64,000 nt of DNA from Hymenoscyphus infarciens (Eukaryota > Ascomycota > Leotiomycetes > Helotiales > Helotiaceae). Positions 10,246-22,502 of this stretch are shown here, in pieces. The notes beneath the pieces are model-generated. The model worked only from the letters and a program-made list of their open reading frames with translations. It was not told the origin of the DNA and ran no database searches. The position numbers and the translations under genes are program-made. Numbering within the stretch: position 1 is the first letter of the stretch; the number at the start of each line of letters is the position of its first letter. Location of the stretch: positions 62,001-126,000 of the forward strand of contig LLCB01000028.1 of the NCBI GenBank assembly GCA_001414345.1, written 5' to 3'.

Positions 10246-12739
10246 GTAAAGAGTCTCTGGAAAAGGCTCTAGAACTTCTCAAGTGAAGAAGTAAAGAAAA
10301 AAAGAGGGTATACTTTCAACGGAGAAGAACTACCAAGGAAGAAAAAAGTGTTCCGGAACGTAGTATTACATAGAAAGAGATTCTTGCCAATGGAGACGTC
10401 TAATGAGCTTCTCATTGGCCCAAGAAAAGTCAATACATGTTGCCGCTGGTAGAGATCAGCCGTTGTAGTGCTTTTCTGGAAGCCTGCGCGTTCGGTTATG
10501 TATTTGATATTGCAGTACACCATCCTTGACTGATCACGCCAACTATCCCACATGGTAGTCTATCACAGAGCCAGTGGCAGTGCGCGATATTGCCTCGGCG
10601 AGCCACGATCTATGAATAATGAACCGGAAACGAAATATGACCTTTATTGGTAGTCCAGCCAGGGAGGCGGTGGACAACATAACTGCCGTTCGTGTCGTGC
10701 TAGATGGGTACTTCCCTCTGCAGGGTAAGCAGTGTCAAAGGGGCCAGCTGTTCGAGAAAGTAGCACTACTCATTGGCTTGCGAACCACTGTACCTGAAGA
10801 TGTCGAAAGAAACAGTGTTGCCAGGACTCTGGGGTATTATTAATATCGCTAGCAGATTGATGCGGGGAAAACCCCCGACACAGCGTCGTTCGGGCTAAGA
10901 GCCGCGTGGTCGGTTAAATTGAAAACAAGAAGTTTTACCCCTATTGTGGCGATAGAATTGTCGCCGGCCCCATGATTGAGTAGTTGAAATTGTTGGAGCT
11001 GGCACGTCTGTCTACCAGGTTGTGGAGAGTAAATATTTGAAATTCAAACTCGAAAAAGACCGGAACGTCCAGCGCAACGTTTCACTCATGTCCAGGTTGA
11101 GTTTGGGTTCATATCGAAAGGCCCAAAAGGGACATAAGTCCCCGATTTCAAGCTTGATGTGGAAACTTGTAGTCGACAGTTCGTTATGATATTTGTGTCA
11201 CAGGTGTTTGTTTATTGGATGGGCATCTCAAAGTATGCGATTTCAACTTGAGGGTGCTTCGAACAGCAGGAAAATATGCAAAGGGTGACGCGACTTAATT
11301 TTGCGTCGTCAGTTGGCATATCCCTTTTCTCCAAAGTTAATCGTGGCCCAGGCCAGGTACCTCAGACCGATTACCAAAGTCCAGTAGAGGATCTTCTGAT
11401 CAACGCTAGGTTTGTGCATACCAAGAGCTTATGTTAACGTGAATCGACATTCTGAACTGCCTATGTAGGCTAAGTACCAGAGCTTGGGCGGTACAGTACA
11501 TATCGGATAAAGCCATCTCTACCACCTCAGCCGCGTTGACACGTTTCCACACCCTTGCAACGAACTCGAAATTTCTTTCCGAGGCCTCGTGCCGGTCTGA
11601 TTTCCACGGAGTAAACGAAGAGATGTTTACGGAGAAGGTCGGAATACAGGCGTGCCCTCGGTTCTGGAGAAGAATAGTTCCCAATTTTCTGCTGCGCTGG
11701 TTATATTTGGTACGATAGGTTGAAAAGAAGCTTTCCACCCCAATTGAGAAAATACTATCCCAGTTGAAGTGAAAGTGTAGCCCTATGCTGGGACTTCAGC
11801 CTTCAGACCAGAGCCGAGACTGTTCCAAGGGAAAATAAGGCCTGTACAATAACTAAACTTTGTTGTATTGTACGAAGCTGGATAGAATAACAGTTGTTAT
11901 AATCGGGAAGTTGGAGGAAGAATAGATCTCTTGTGTACAATACAAGTAGAGCGACAACCGTACTTTGGCTGCTGGGCTATTGCGACTTTTCTGCTCGTAG
12001 CCTGGTAGTATATCTAACCCATTTTCAAGTCAACCCGATCAAAACGCTCACCGGAAAAACAGAGGAGACAACACACCTGAAGGTCTCTGAAAACAAGTAA
12101 ACTTAAAAAAGTCTGGACCTGCATGCTTATAAGTAAAAACATGGATCTTTAGCACTTGCTCTGTGACCCCAATTGACGGCAACTGAAGTGCCCTCGACAA
12201 GCAGCCACCAGGTAAGCTGTAACTCCTCAAGATAAGCATATATACTGCCGCACACACTTACACCAGGAACATACTAGTTAAGCACATAGATTGAAAGCAA
12301 CATCTTCTTTGTGACAACCAAAAGGTATACTCCTTGAACTGGAAAAGCCCGTATTTGTAAGTCGGAAACTTGATCTAATATTTTTGCTAAGCAAAATGCC
12401 TCGTGTCCAGACATCTTTTTGGACAATGATGGATTTTTGAGGTTTTCCGATAAAGAGTGCGGCACACGTACCGGAAATAATTTTGGTCTATCAAAATGTT
12501 CGCCATCTCAGCCGTCCAATCCCTTCAAGCATTCGCTATTGTTCCTGTGTCTCTGAGTGTGCCGATGGGAGGTATAAGCAATTGGGCCCCTTAAAAGATG
12601 AATTCTTATTGGCGCTCCGTGTATTGGAATGGGGATGGATCATCCCCCAGATCCTGTTTACCCTGTCCTCCCAGCCATGAACGGGCCCATCTGACGCTTC
12701 TGGTCTCCTTTGGAGTCTACTATTTTTCCGCCCACAAGT
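10246..12739. other. Long intergenic stretch, nothing recognised
   Basis: About 2.5 kb without a supportable gene. The frames are shorter than 115 codons, lie on both strands and show no domain, signal peptide or splice partner. I saw no inverted-repeat ends, tRNA or strong hairpin. Confidence 0.55.
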
Positions 12740-13469
12740 CTACAACAACTTCAACTGTCCAGTGACTTGGTCGATAACACTTTTAGGAGCAGGGCCGATA
12801 CCAAGCACCGTTGCACTCCCACTCGCAATCTGTGTCCTTCCGGCATCGACGACCACTTCCGCAATGACCCCCAGACTTTGTGCCACAGCTTGTAACGTCC
12901 TCAGCTCTTCTTCGCCCTTGGCTTGTAAAGCTATCTTTGCTTGCCCACCATTCTCCCATTTCCCCAAGGCCGAAGGGTTCTTTCGCAGGCCCTTCTTGTA
13001 GCATCCGAGAGTTGCATGTCCACACTGGGCCGCGATTTTTCCTAGAAAAATAGTTAGTACATATTCCTCAACTTTAGGCATAGCAAAGCGTACCTTTGGT
13101 CATGCCCAAATCCGTTCGCACAACGAGAACCATCTTAAATTCTTCTTTGCTGTTTGCCCATGCTCGTTCTTCCGTCTTGGCCTCGACCTCTTTCTTAGCA
13201 TCAACTCTCAACCCATCTCTCTTATCTGCCTCCACTCCATTCGCCCAGTTCGGCGCGTGGTCCAGTAACGACTCTTCGATATCTTCCTCCTCGCTTTCCT
13301 CTTCGTCGTCGTAGTTGTCTATGCCGCGTTGCTTGGGAGGTTTGTTTTGGAATGGTATAGGGAAGAAGCCCAGAGACGACGCGATTCCAATCATGTATCC
13401 GCTAAGGCCGGCCACGATGGCAGTGCCAATTAGCATGGCTATAGGTGTTGGGGCGGCTCGGTCGGCCAT
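12740..13469 (-). CDS. PTH2: Peptidyl-tRNA hydrolase 2, membrane-anchored
   Basis: Pth2 releases peptides from peptidyl-tRNAs that drop off the ribosome; the yeast and mammalian proteins sit on the mitochondrial outer membrane. Two exons (13469-13094 and 13041-12740) around a 52-nt intron give 225 residues. Residues 11-33 form a hydrophobic anchor. An acidic linker follows at about 50-70, and the Pth2 domain fills the rest: MVLVVRTDLGMTKGKIAAQC with the invariant CGHA, then WENGGQAKIALQ, the DAGRTQIASGSATVLGIGP block and the terminal DQVTGQLKLL. The junction restores the GMTKGKIAAQ motif exactly. All family hallmarks are present, so identification is secure. It lies tail-to-head with TSR1. 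Confidence 0.96.
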
Positions 13470-13938
13470 TGTAGGGTATGGAAACGGGCGTGGTGCTTGA
13501 TATGAGAATCCTCAGCGGAAGGAAGATCAGCGCTGTTTTGAAAGATAATATCTGGGCTTTGCGATTTTAAAATGGAAAGATTGTGCTGGAGGAGTCGCGG
13601 TAAGGTTTTCTTCCAGGGGGGGTTGGCCTCGCCGACGTCACTGAAGGTGCCTGCCTCTTCTGCCTGGACTTCAGGGCTTTCAAAAATCTCGAAATGCAAC
13701 AAATTTATTTAGACATCGGCACTTGATCGGACACTTGCAGCTTTTAGTGGACCACCTTGTATTTTGGGGTATCAAAACTGCCTTCATCCCTAGGCCTCTA
13801 CAATAGCTTGCATGAAAGACATTTTACTAGCAGCTAGCTATTCATCCAGCTATCAACAAGCCATCATAAATACTCCTCATCATAAACTACCAAGGGAAAC
13901 AAAAATTTCCGACTCCGGACTCCTCTAGTGAATATCCT

Positions 13939-16409
13939 CTAATCCATCATCATGTCTTCAGCCTTTTGGCTATTAGCAAAGCTCCATGGCTCTGCAGTTC
14001 TTGGCCACACTCTTTTGTATAAACTAACCCCAACCGAATCTTGTGGGTTGATTTTGCCATCAAATGTTGCTTTAAAGTATCCATGGGTTCCCAAACTCTC
14101 CTTGATAAATCCACTTCTGCCTCTCTTTGTCCACAGCTGTAATGCCTTGAACCACTCTACATCTTCGCGATTGAAAAACATGTATCGGATTGTGACAAGC
14201 TTCTTATGGATCTTGTATGGGTGTCCAGTGAGGATGATACGCTTCACAATGACACGGCTTGAGGATGGTGGAAGTGATGTTCCAGTGGCAAGGAGTGTGA
14301 GTGGTGTCTCTGAGCCGGTCTCCGTGTTGCGTTGGAAGAAGAGGGCAGGTACAGAACCCCAAGTGAGCGGTGCAACAAATGTAGCAATGGCCGCTCGTCC
14401 TGGGTGAAGGAAGCGATCAAATTTGTGGACATCATTCGAAGTATTTCCACCCTCGGAAAATAAGGGCTTAACAACAAATCTTCGTGGGCCACATTGCATG
14501 ATCATCTCCTCTTTGGATCTTATTGGCTCTGTGCAGTCAGAACTGAGAGTAAAGTTGAAATTGACCACTGTTTGCTTGTGTTCGTGACGAAGTAATGAGA
14601 AGAGGTTGAGTGGGCGATTAGCATCGTATGCGGATCGTATCGAAGCGGGAACATTGCGGAGGTAAACATGGACACGAGTTCCAGCTGCAGCTCCTCCAAT
14701 CAAAGCCTCCCGAGTAACTTGACTTCGTGATGCCTTGTAATTAGGAATTTGAAGTAGTCTTCTCCATTCCTCCGGTTCGTGGGCTCTATCTTCATCCTCT
14801 TCCCAATGACTGCTTCGTAGACTTTTCAACCCTCTGTAACGAGCCAATCGTTCCCGTGCCAATACATGTGGATGCAATTCAATCTCGTCAGGAAATTCTC
14901 GGTCGTCCTCAGCCTCATCGCCCTTGCGTTGTCGGAAAGAGGCGAGTTGCTCTGCCTCGGCTTCGTCATCTGGGTTTGGGTCCAGGAACATCTCTGATTG
15001 TGGATATTCCGAAGGTGCTGCTTCAGTGGGCTCTCTTGGAGCAAAACCCTCAACACCATCCTGTGGAAGTGCTGGAACTTCCGTCGATGTATTTCCTCGC
15101 TCATTAACATCTTCCCAGTCAGATCCGTCATCTGAGATATCAGCTCCCAAAAACCACGCGGCTTGGTATGCTGAAGTTCCCTTGGGTAATCGTTTAGGCG
15201 CATCCGGGAGATGGGTTTCGTCATCAGAGAAATAGTGGTGATCATCTAAAAGTACTCCTCGCTTTTCGGTTGTTGCTACCGACATTGCTGCATCGTCGTC
15301 GTCATCTCGCATCATGATTTCCTCGGGCGCCAACTCTGCTAGGTCATCTTGATCCTGGGTTGGTGTGTCGAGGACCAACTCAGAATCATCCACTGCCATC
15401 TCATCTGAACGTCGCTTTTTTGGCTCCAAAGGGGCTGCTGTAATTTTCTCCACTTGAAAATCTCCCCAATCCCCGACCTGGACGAGTCGATCGGCTTTCA
15501 ATCCTCTCCCTCGAACAACGCCTGTCACAACAACATTTCCTTCTTCATTTTCGGGCCATTGAATGTCATCCACAAGCATCCAACTTCTTTCGTCTCTCCA
15601 GTGAACTCCCTTTGGCGTAGTCGTACATAATGAGCGCATCATGTTGGCGCATTCTTGTCGTGAGTCCAAATTGTGTACCTTTTCCTGATCAGGGTGAAAA
15701 TGGGTGATGTATGACTTGAGCGAAGCAAGTACTTGAGTTCTCTTTTTGACGGGTTCAATCCTATCCAGTCCTTGGACTACTGTCAACATCGTGGACAATC
15801 CCTGGCTTTCGACGCTTCGCAGGATGAGCTCTCCCAGGGCATCCACTTCTTGATCTGGCGATAGTATGAATATAACAAAATCTGCAACTCTGGCAGCATC
15901 CAAACACGAAACCAAATCTCTATTCGCCACCAAATACTGAATTTTCTGCTTGAATCGTTCAATGTCTATTAGAACTGAGCCTTCTTCCGGTACTTCGACC
16001 TCTACATCTAGACTGCCACTTAGAAGGCGTACTGCGGTGGCGGCATTCGCATCTTCGCACAGTGGCACAACAGCAACAATTCTAGGCGCTCCATCACGGC
16101 CGACGAATACACTGCTGTCTCTGAGATGTTCCCTGTGTTTCACTTGTTGTTTTTGTCGAGCTTGGTTGCGGCGATCGAATTTGGACATGAGTTGTTGGTG
16201 TGGCGACTTTCGATGGCTGAGGTCTTGCTGCACTTTGCCTGGAATTGTTAGCATGTGTTCGTGGAGTCTAGATACAGAAATCATAACGCACCCTTCGAAA
16301 GTTCCTTCAAATAACCCTTCGTTGCCTTCCGTGACTTGAATGGCTTATTTGAAGCTTTGGTGCTCCCGCCGGGCCGATGGCTGTGGGATGCAGCAACGGA
16401 GGAAGGCAT
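13939..16409 (-). CDS. TSR1: Ribosome biogenesis protein Tsr1
   Basis: Tsr1 is a GTPase-like protein without GTPase activity that binds pre-40S particles and blocks early translation-factor binding during late 40S maturation. Exons 16409-16292 and 16238-13939 give 805 residues, close to yeast Tsr1 (788). The N-terminus is basic (KPFKSRKATKGYLKELSKG), followed by HRKSPHQQL and a long GTPase-like and AARP2CN region. Acidic stretches lie at about 330-480, and the Bms1/Tsr1 C-terminal domain includes RGLKSLRSSHWEEDED and the closing FKATFDGKINPQDSV and LYKRVWPRTAEPW. The ATG at 16409 precedes a short first exon, which fits the conserved basic leader. It is divergent from UTP7 with about 275-300 bp between the start codons. 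Confidence 0.95.
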
Positions 16410-16685
16410 GGTGCCGCTACCACCGGATTTGAATCGAAAAGGAATTGACGTCGCCACGTTGGAGAGATGGGAGGAGTCGTCGTGGACGAAATCTGTGTAC
16501 AAGTATTGTGTATTGTAGTTGTGGATGTGGATGTGGGGGAATTTTTTCTTATCGCTATCGAGATCTTGGCATTGAACCTTGTCGCTGGGCTGGTGGTGGT
16601 GGCATGGAGAAAAAAAGTTCAAGGCCGGTGCAAACTACACGAAAACTAGCTCAACTTCCTTCATACTATCGCCATCCCCAGTTCC
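16410..16685. promoter_or_regulatory. Shared divergent promoter of TSR1 and UTP7
   Basis: This short gap separates the start codons of two genes that both serve small-subunit ribosome assembly, so it must carry both promoters. It contains a poly-T/A tract (GAATTTTTTCTT near 16540), which resembles the RRPE ribosome-biogenesis element, and a TGACGTC motif near 16445. I see no clean PAC box. The assignment rests on position; the motif readings are weak. Confidence 0.5.
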
Positions 16686-18564
16686 GTGGACTCTCATCAG
16701 AAATACCTGACCATGGAAGTCGATCTAGCCGACGAGACTGCGCAGCAGTCGCATTTCAATGGCGCTCTTTCGCTCCCAGGCGCGCGAACCGATTTGACCA
16801 AGTCTGGCCCAGATGCTGCTCAATTACGGAGGAGGAAAGAAGCTGAGGTGGCGTATGGTCGAGGTCGAAAAATCCCAGGTATGTACTCGAATGCGCTTCA
16901 GTCTTGCTGTATTTTGCCTCGGACGAATCCAATCCGACGCGCGGCTTCGAGGGATTCAGCCCAAATCTCCGTAACATGTGTTGATGGAGTTGAATACTGA
17001 CTATTTATAGTGAAGGCAATAAAAGATAGAAAGTTAAGAGGAAATATGAAATCTTTGGAGAGCAAATATAAAGAAGCCACCCTCAAATTAAAAGATTCCG
17101 AGATCCTTCACGAAAATACCAGCGGCTTTCTCGAACCCGAAACCGAACTCGAACGAACATACAAAGTGCGACAACAAGACATCGTTGCCGATGTGCCGGT
17201 AGAGACTGCGAAAAAGAGGTTTGACCTCAAATTAGATGCGCTTGGCCCATATGTCTGCGATTATACGAGGAATGGGCGAGAGCTTTTGCTTGCTGGTAGG
17301 AAGGGTCATGTTGCTACTATGGATTGGCGGGAAGGGAAATTGGGATGCGAATTACAACTTGGAGAGACTGTGCGAGACGCAAAATGGCTGCATAATAATC
17401 AACTTTTTGCTGTTGCGCAGAAGAAATACGTCTATATTTACGACAGGGCGGGTGTGGAATTGCATTGCTTGAAAAAGCACATCGAGGTTACGAATATGGA
17501 GTTTCTACCATATCACTATCTTCTAGCAACGGTTGTAAGTATAATCTCTTGTTTCGAATCTATGGTTATTTGAGTACTGACCAACCTAGGGAAACCCCGG
17601 ATATCTCAAATATCAAGACATTTCCACTGGTCAGGTAGTTATCGAAATACCTACCCGGCTGGGGTCACCTACATCTCTCACACAAAACCCCCACAACGCA
17701 GTCCTTCATGTGGGTCACCAAAACGGAACGGTGACTCTGTGGTCACCTAACTCCACAACACCATTAGTAAAGCTACTTGCCCATCGTGGTCCTGTACGGG
17801 CTTTAGCAGTCGATCGGGAGGGTAGATATATGGTTTCGACGGGCCAGGATTTGAAAATGTCTGTTTGGGATATTCGAATGTTCAAGGAGGTCAACAGTTA
17901 TTTCACTAGAACGCCAGCATCATCCGTAGCAATATCGGATCGCGGGCTTACAGCTGTCGGGTGGGGTACTCAAACCTCTATTTGGAGAGGTCTCTTCTCC
18001 AAACATTCTTTGGAACAGGAAAAAATCCAAAGCCCGTACATGGGATGGGGCGGAGAAGGAAAGAGGATTGAAAGAGTAAAATGGTGTCCATTCGAGGATT
18101 TGTTGGGCGTTTCACACAACGAGGGATTCTCATCGATCATCGTTCCAGGAGCAGGAGAGCCAAATTTCGATGCCCTTGAAGTCAACCCATACGAAAACAC
18201 CAAGCAACGACAAGAAGCAGAAGTCAAATCTCTTTTGAACAAGTTGCAACCTGAGATGATCTCGTTGAACCCCGAATACATTGGTAATCTTGATCTTCTC
18301 TCTGCTGAACAAAGAAAGGCCGAGAAAGATTTGGATAAGAAGCCGGTGGACCCAATTGCGGATGTTAAGAATCGGGGACGTGGAAAGAATAGCTCTCTGC
18401 GAAAGTATTTGAGAAAGAAGGGAACTAGGAATATCATCGACGAGAGGAGATTGAAGATTGAAGAGTTGAGAAAGAACCAGAGTGAAAAGCAGATGAAGAG
18501 ACTGAAGGAGACCGAGGAAGAACTTGGTCCTGCGCTGGGCAGATTCGCGAGAAAAGGTGCTTAA
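16686..18564 (+). CDS. UTP7: U3 snoRNP component Utp7 (WDR46/BING4), WD40 protein
   Basis: Utp7 is an SSU-processome subunit needed for 18S rRNA processing in the nucleolus. Exons 16686-16878, 17011-17534 and 17590-18564 give 563 residues. Starting at the second ATG (16713) would give 554, the length of yeast Utp7, so that start is also plausible. Seen: a basic N-terminal segment (VKAIKDRKLRGNMKSLE), WD40 repeats (GRKGHVATMDW, GHQNGTVTLWSP, STGQDLKMSVWDIR) and the BING4 C-terminal domain (RVKWCPFEDLLGVSHNEGF, IIVPGAGEPNFDALEVNPYE), then a basic coiled tail. Both introns are GT..AG and keep frame. Clear ortholog. Confidence 0.95.
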
Positions 18565-19308
18565 GTTTGACCTTGATTACATTGCAGGCGTTTTTGGGGG
18601 AGGGAGGGGGTAAAAAGCAAGATACCAGGTGTTGCTATTATTGCCAACAATTTGGAACATTTGGAATTGTTTATATATGAGCTGCATGAATCAATATCAA
18701 GTATTTGTCAAATGGCCTCACGCGCTGTAATATTTTTGTCACAAAGCAAAACCAACTGCTATATTTTGCGAGCTTCAAGAAGTCCTTGAACAAGTTTTCA
18801 ACAGTCCCAAAAGTTTAGGGCATTTCATCTTCTTCAACTGCGCTTTGGATTTTATGTTGGGTGGTTTCGAGTCTTCTCGGTCCCTCAAGTTTGATTCAAA
18901 TTCAACGAGGTTGAGATATCCTTCATCCCAGCCCTCTCCCATAATCGGCCATTATTTCAGGAGGTTGAGAGAACTGATACCCCCACCTTCTTTCTTTCTG
19001 ATTCTTTTTGAGTAAGCTGGGAGTAAGCCATCAGTGAGCTGTCGAAACAGCCACTCACGTGCCAACTACCCCTCTATACCCCTTTTGGATAGAGATGCAT
19101 ATTTTGTTGTATGTCGTTTTTAGTCTCTAAGAGGGTAAAAACTCCTCGAGATTCCCCGACTGTATCTTCAGCACAATCGCGATTTGTAACAGGTTTTAGC
19201 CTTTCTCTCATTATTAACTGCCGTATGTTTATGTAATTTAAAACCCTCTAAGCACCCCAAAACACCAGTCCCAAACCCAATCCAAAAACACGGTTTTCCT
19301 AAATCAAT
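18565..19308. other. Intergenic between UTP7 and the SET-domain gene
   Basis: The two genes converge here. The stretch carries both 3' flanks and no open frame, RNA gene or repeat that I can support. Confidence 0.6.
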
Positions 19309-20791
19309 TTATCCAAGGTTCGCTCTTCTCATATAACTCCAATGCCCTATAGGGCTCTCCAGTAAAGCTCTCATCTCTCTCTCGTCGTCAGCGGCACTTC
19401 CGCTGCTGACCATACCGGCCTTAATCGCTTTTTCTGCATGCTTTATCGCCGTCTCAGTGTTCCCGAGAGCATTATATGCATATGCAGCAAACATATGACC
19501 AGTGCCTATTGCTGCGTGTAGATGCTCTTCGTTGTATAGACCCAAAAGCTTTTCCGCCATTTTTGGAGTGGCCTTAGATGTTGCAGTCCAATCTGCTAGA
19601 TCCTTGGGGGCTGTCAAGTTCTGGTACTGAAGGGGCTGGGAAGAGTGGTGCAAATGGCTTGGAAAAGGTTGGAAGTGAGTACGTACTGTATGTAATTGAA
19701 TGATTTTTTTCATGTTCCTGTCAGAACGTCGTCTATCGACGTCTTTTCGGGAACAGAGTTCACAAGTACATGTAAATCCCCACATCATATTTAGATTCTC
19801 ATGTCGTTCCGCACGAGATTGAAGAAGATAAATATCTGTTTTCCCGGTTAGTCATATTATGGGGAGAGAAACGGTTGAAGAACTTGCAAGTGATGGTAAT
19901 TTCCTCTCCAGGATTGATAGTTCTCGAAGCGTAGGTTGAATGAACAAGAGTCGACGTATTATGATAATACATAGCATTCGGACGACAATCATGATTCATA
20001 AGCTACCAAACCCATCAGCTCTCAACTAAACTTCCATGTCCGAAGTTTCCAAAACTCACAGCAGTCTCTGGATATAACAAAAAATGCGCACTCCCCTCAA
20101 ACTCCCCCGCGAAAGCGTTGGTATTAATGCGCTCCATCACAAGATCTCCAGGTGAATGAACAGCCGTCCTCAAAAATAGCTCTTGACTTTTCTTAGGTAA
20201 TTGATCAAAGGTCTTTCGTAAATATTGATATCCCAATCCATAATCCGCCAAAAATGCGTCGGCGTTGTAGACTCCCAATGGTGTATTTGCTAGGATTAAA
20301 TCTCCCCTTTCTAGCTTTTTCGTAGCGAAAAGTCCATTTCCTCGACCGGGAATGTTTCTTATTTCCCAGGGAGGATCGGGGAAGACATTTGCTGAAGCAT
20401 GAATCTCGGGTGTTGTGAAAGCGGGGAGTTCGAGGATTTTAGAAGCGATCGAGGGGGTGGTGAAGAATGAAATTCCACGGCCGTTGGCGAAATGTGAGTT
20501 TGTATAAACGCAAAAGTCCTGGTTTTCTTCATCGGTCACGCAGGATGGTTTTGTGGTCCATTTGTTGTGTATTTTCCTAGGTTTGGGTTTGGGTTTGGCT
20601 GATGTCTTTGGGGAGGGTGTTTTATGACAACTTGCTGAATCCGAAAATCCGTCGATGTGGGCGGTATTGAGAAGAGCATTTTTCTCGTAGATATTACATA
20701 GGCCTGGGCCTGGTTGGACTGCTAAGATACTTTGAATCGCTTCTGCGCAGACGAGCAATGTGAGACTAGAAATTATCAATGAGGAGTGCAT
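19309..20791 (-). CDS. SET-domain protein with N-terminal signal peptide
   Basis: Four exons (20791-20060, 20002-19888, 19835-19687, 19620-19309) give 435 residues. The start at 20791 opens directly into a hydrophobic leader (MHSSLIISSLTLLVCAEAIQ) with the look of a cleavable signal peptide. A Pro/Lys-rich spacer and a Cys-containing segment follow, then a SET domain: GRGNGLFATKKLERGDLI, LMNHDCRPNAMYY (the NHxCxPN core) and PGEEITITY. A Cys-rich post-SET-like block (WGFTCTCELC) and an alpha-helical TPR-like C-terminus close the protein. SET domains methylate lysines, usually in the nucleus or cytosol, so a secretory leader is odd. The third-exon junction needs a GC..AG intron (19887-19836) to yield the ITY motif. 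Family is certain; substrate and location are unknown. Confidence 0.85.
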
Positions 20792-21695
20792 GGTGGCCTT
20801 TGGATAAACGCTAAAAAACATGGGGAACTGTTGAAATTTGAGATGGGATGAGAACAGATAAATAGGTGAGGTGAGATCGGGGTACATATGCTCTCGGATG
20901 CGGGGGCCGTGTTTCAGAGTTGTCTGATGTTCTCCCGGTTGTTGGGGCTGACCCCTGCCGTTTGGTGGTTGGTTATGTTATTTTCGACGTCAAGTTAAGC
21001 TTTTTGAAGGCAAATCGTAGTTTCATTCATTTGTGAAATTGTGAAAAGTTCCCAACTCACATCTTAGTCTTCAAAATTTTAAACCCGGCCTATGAATCAG
21101 TCCTCATCCCTGATCATGTGAAAAGTAAGGCATGGCATAATTAATTGAAACACGAAAGCTATGACTTTTGCCTTTACTCGAGTGATCGCTCCCTCTCCAG
21201 CTGAAAAGGGGTAGGTCTGTTCGCTGCGATGAACTGCTAAGCGAGTTTCCAACAACGAGGCTATCAAATAGGATTTCTATTTCTCATCGGTTCGAGAGAT
21301 ACTTCCATTCATTATTATTCTGAATACTAAGGGCACTTTTGATAAAATCCTAAAGTCCCAGGGCTGTTTTCAAATAAGGGATTGCTTAAAATCGGCTCCG
21401 GGCTTTTCCGCTGGAAAAACAAAATGAATGTTCCTGCGGCTCTTTAATCCGTAAGCTAGATCGAACCTACGCCACTTACTAGTGCTTTTCGCTAAGTTTC
21501 GATACTACCCCGGAACAACCCCACTTTGCCAAGACGGATTATCTCCAATCTGCCGGGTAGACCACCAAAACTTAGCCGAACCATCTTATCTTTTTCATCC
21601 AACCGCAACAACAATAAAAAAAGCTCGAAACACCATAAAAAATTTTCAAAAAAAAAAATCAAACAGCTTCAGATGCTCCACCTTCAGAGTTTCTA

Positions 21696-21792
21696 CTCTC
21701 TGACGGGGAATCGAACCCCGGTCTCCCGCGACTTGTGAATACCGTTAGAGGATATTGACAAGCGGAAATCATAACCACTAGACCATCAAAGA
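21696..21792 (-). tRNA. tRNA-Asp(GTC), with 25-nt intron
   Basis: The minus strand folds into a full cloverleaf. The acceptor TCTTTGA pairs with TCAGAGA over seven pairs, with one G-T wobble. The D arm carries GTCTAGTGGTTATGAT. The anticodon stem TCCGC pairs with GCGGG around loop TTGTCAC, placing anticodon GTC at 34-36. The T arm is CGGGG-TTCGATT-CCCCG, and G is the discriminator base, as expected for tRNA-Asp. A 25-nt intron (21731-21755) lies between positions 37 and 38, the canonical place for nuclear tRNA introns. The mature length is 72 nt. A poly-T tract near 21650 downstream would suit Pol III termination. Confidence 0.92.
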
Positions 21793-21939
21793 CGTGTGCC
21801 TGTTGCTGTTTTTTTGTATGCTACCATTCGGATTATTTGTGGATAGGACTGTTTTGCTGACAGGGGTATTGGGGTGGTATTGCCAAGGTTTCACCTGCCC
21901 TCCAATCATGGAAGTAGAAGGTGGGGCAAGAAAGTATTC

Positions 21940-22330
21940 TAAATAAATAAGAGAACTTTAACTAAATCGCCACGTACTAACTTAATTAAGTACTCTACTT
22001 ATAATAAATAATTTCTATCTCTAATAGAAGGCTATTATAACTTTTTTTAATAATCTTACTTATTCTAACTTCTTCAAATAAGTTAGTTACTTCTACTATT
22101 AGTAGAATCTTACTTATTTTATTTTAGAACTATATTTGGTTATTATTATTATTTTTAATAATAACTATTCTAATTATTTTTTTTAAAAAAAAAACATTAG
22201 AAGGAAGTAGTTCTTAAGAGGAAATTAATTTAAATAATTATAAACGAGCAGAGCTCTATATATCTAGAAAACCTTATTATATCTAGCACGATCTTTCGCT
22301 ATAACCTCTTCAATAGTCTAAGTTATAGAT
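21940..22330. repeat. AT-rich island, probable mutated repeat remnant
   Basis: The base composition falls sharply to long runs of A and T with TAATTA, TTATAA and poly-T/A tracts, unlike the flanks. This is what RIP-mutated transposon relics look like in ascomycetes. I found no paired ends, target duplication or coding trace, so its origin stays open. Confidence 0.4.
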
Positions 22331-22502
22331 AGGCCTTCATGATTTCCGTGTCAGTTTAGTACAATTTTAGTGATACTTAGGATACGGGTTTGTAGTGAGG
22401 AAAAAAGTACTCTTTTTGCGGTTGAGAACTTTCGGACGAGGTTCTCCGACTGGCCCACCCCAGTTTGTTAGCATGCAGGTTCACCTAGAAAGTACAATCA
22501 AG

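Noticed and set aside
15950..16339. 129-codon Ser/Arg/Leu-rich frame on the + strand
   Set aside because: It lies fully opposite TSR1 coding sequence. Such frames are antisense shadows.
21940..22330. AT-rich island as a fourth MITE
   Set aside because: No inverted ends or target duplication could be found, so it is listed only as an AT-rich remnant.
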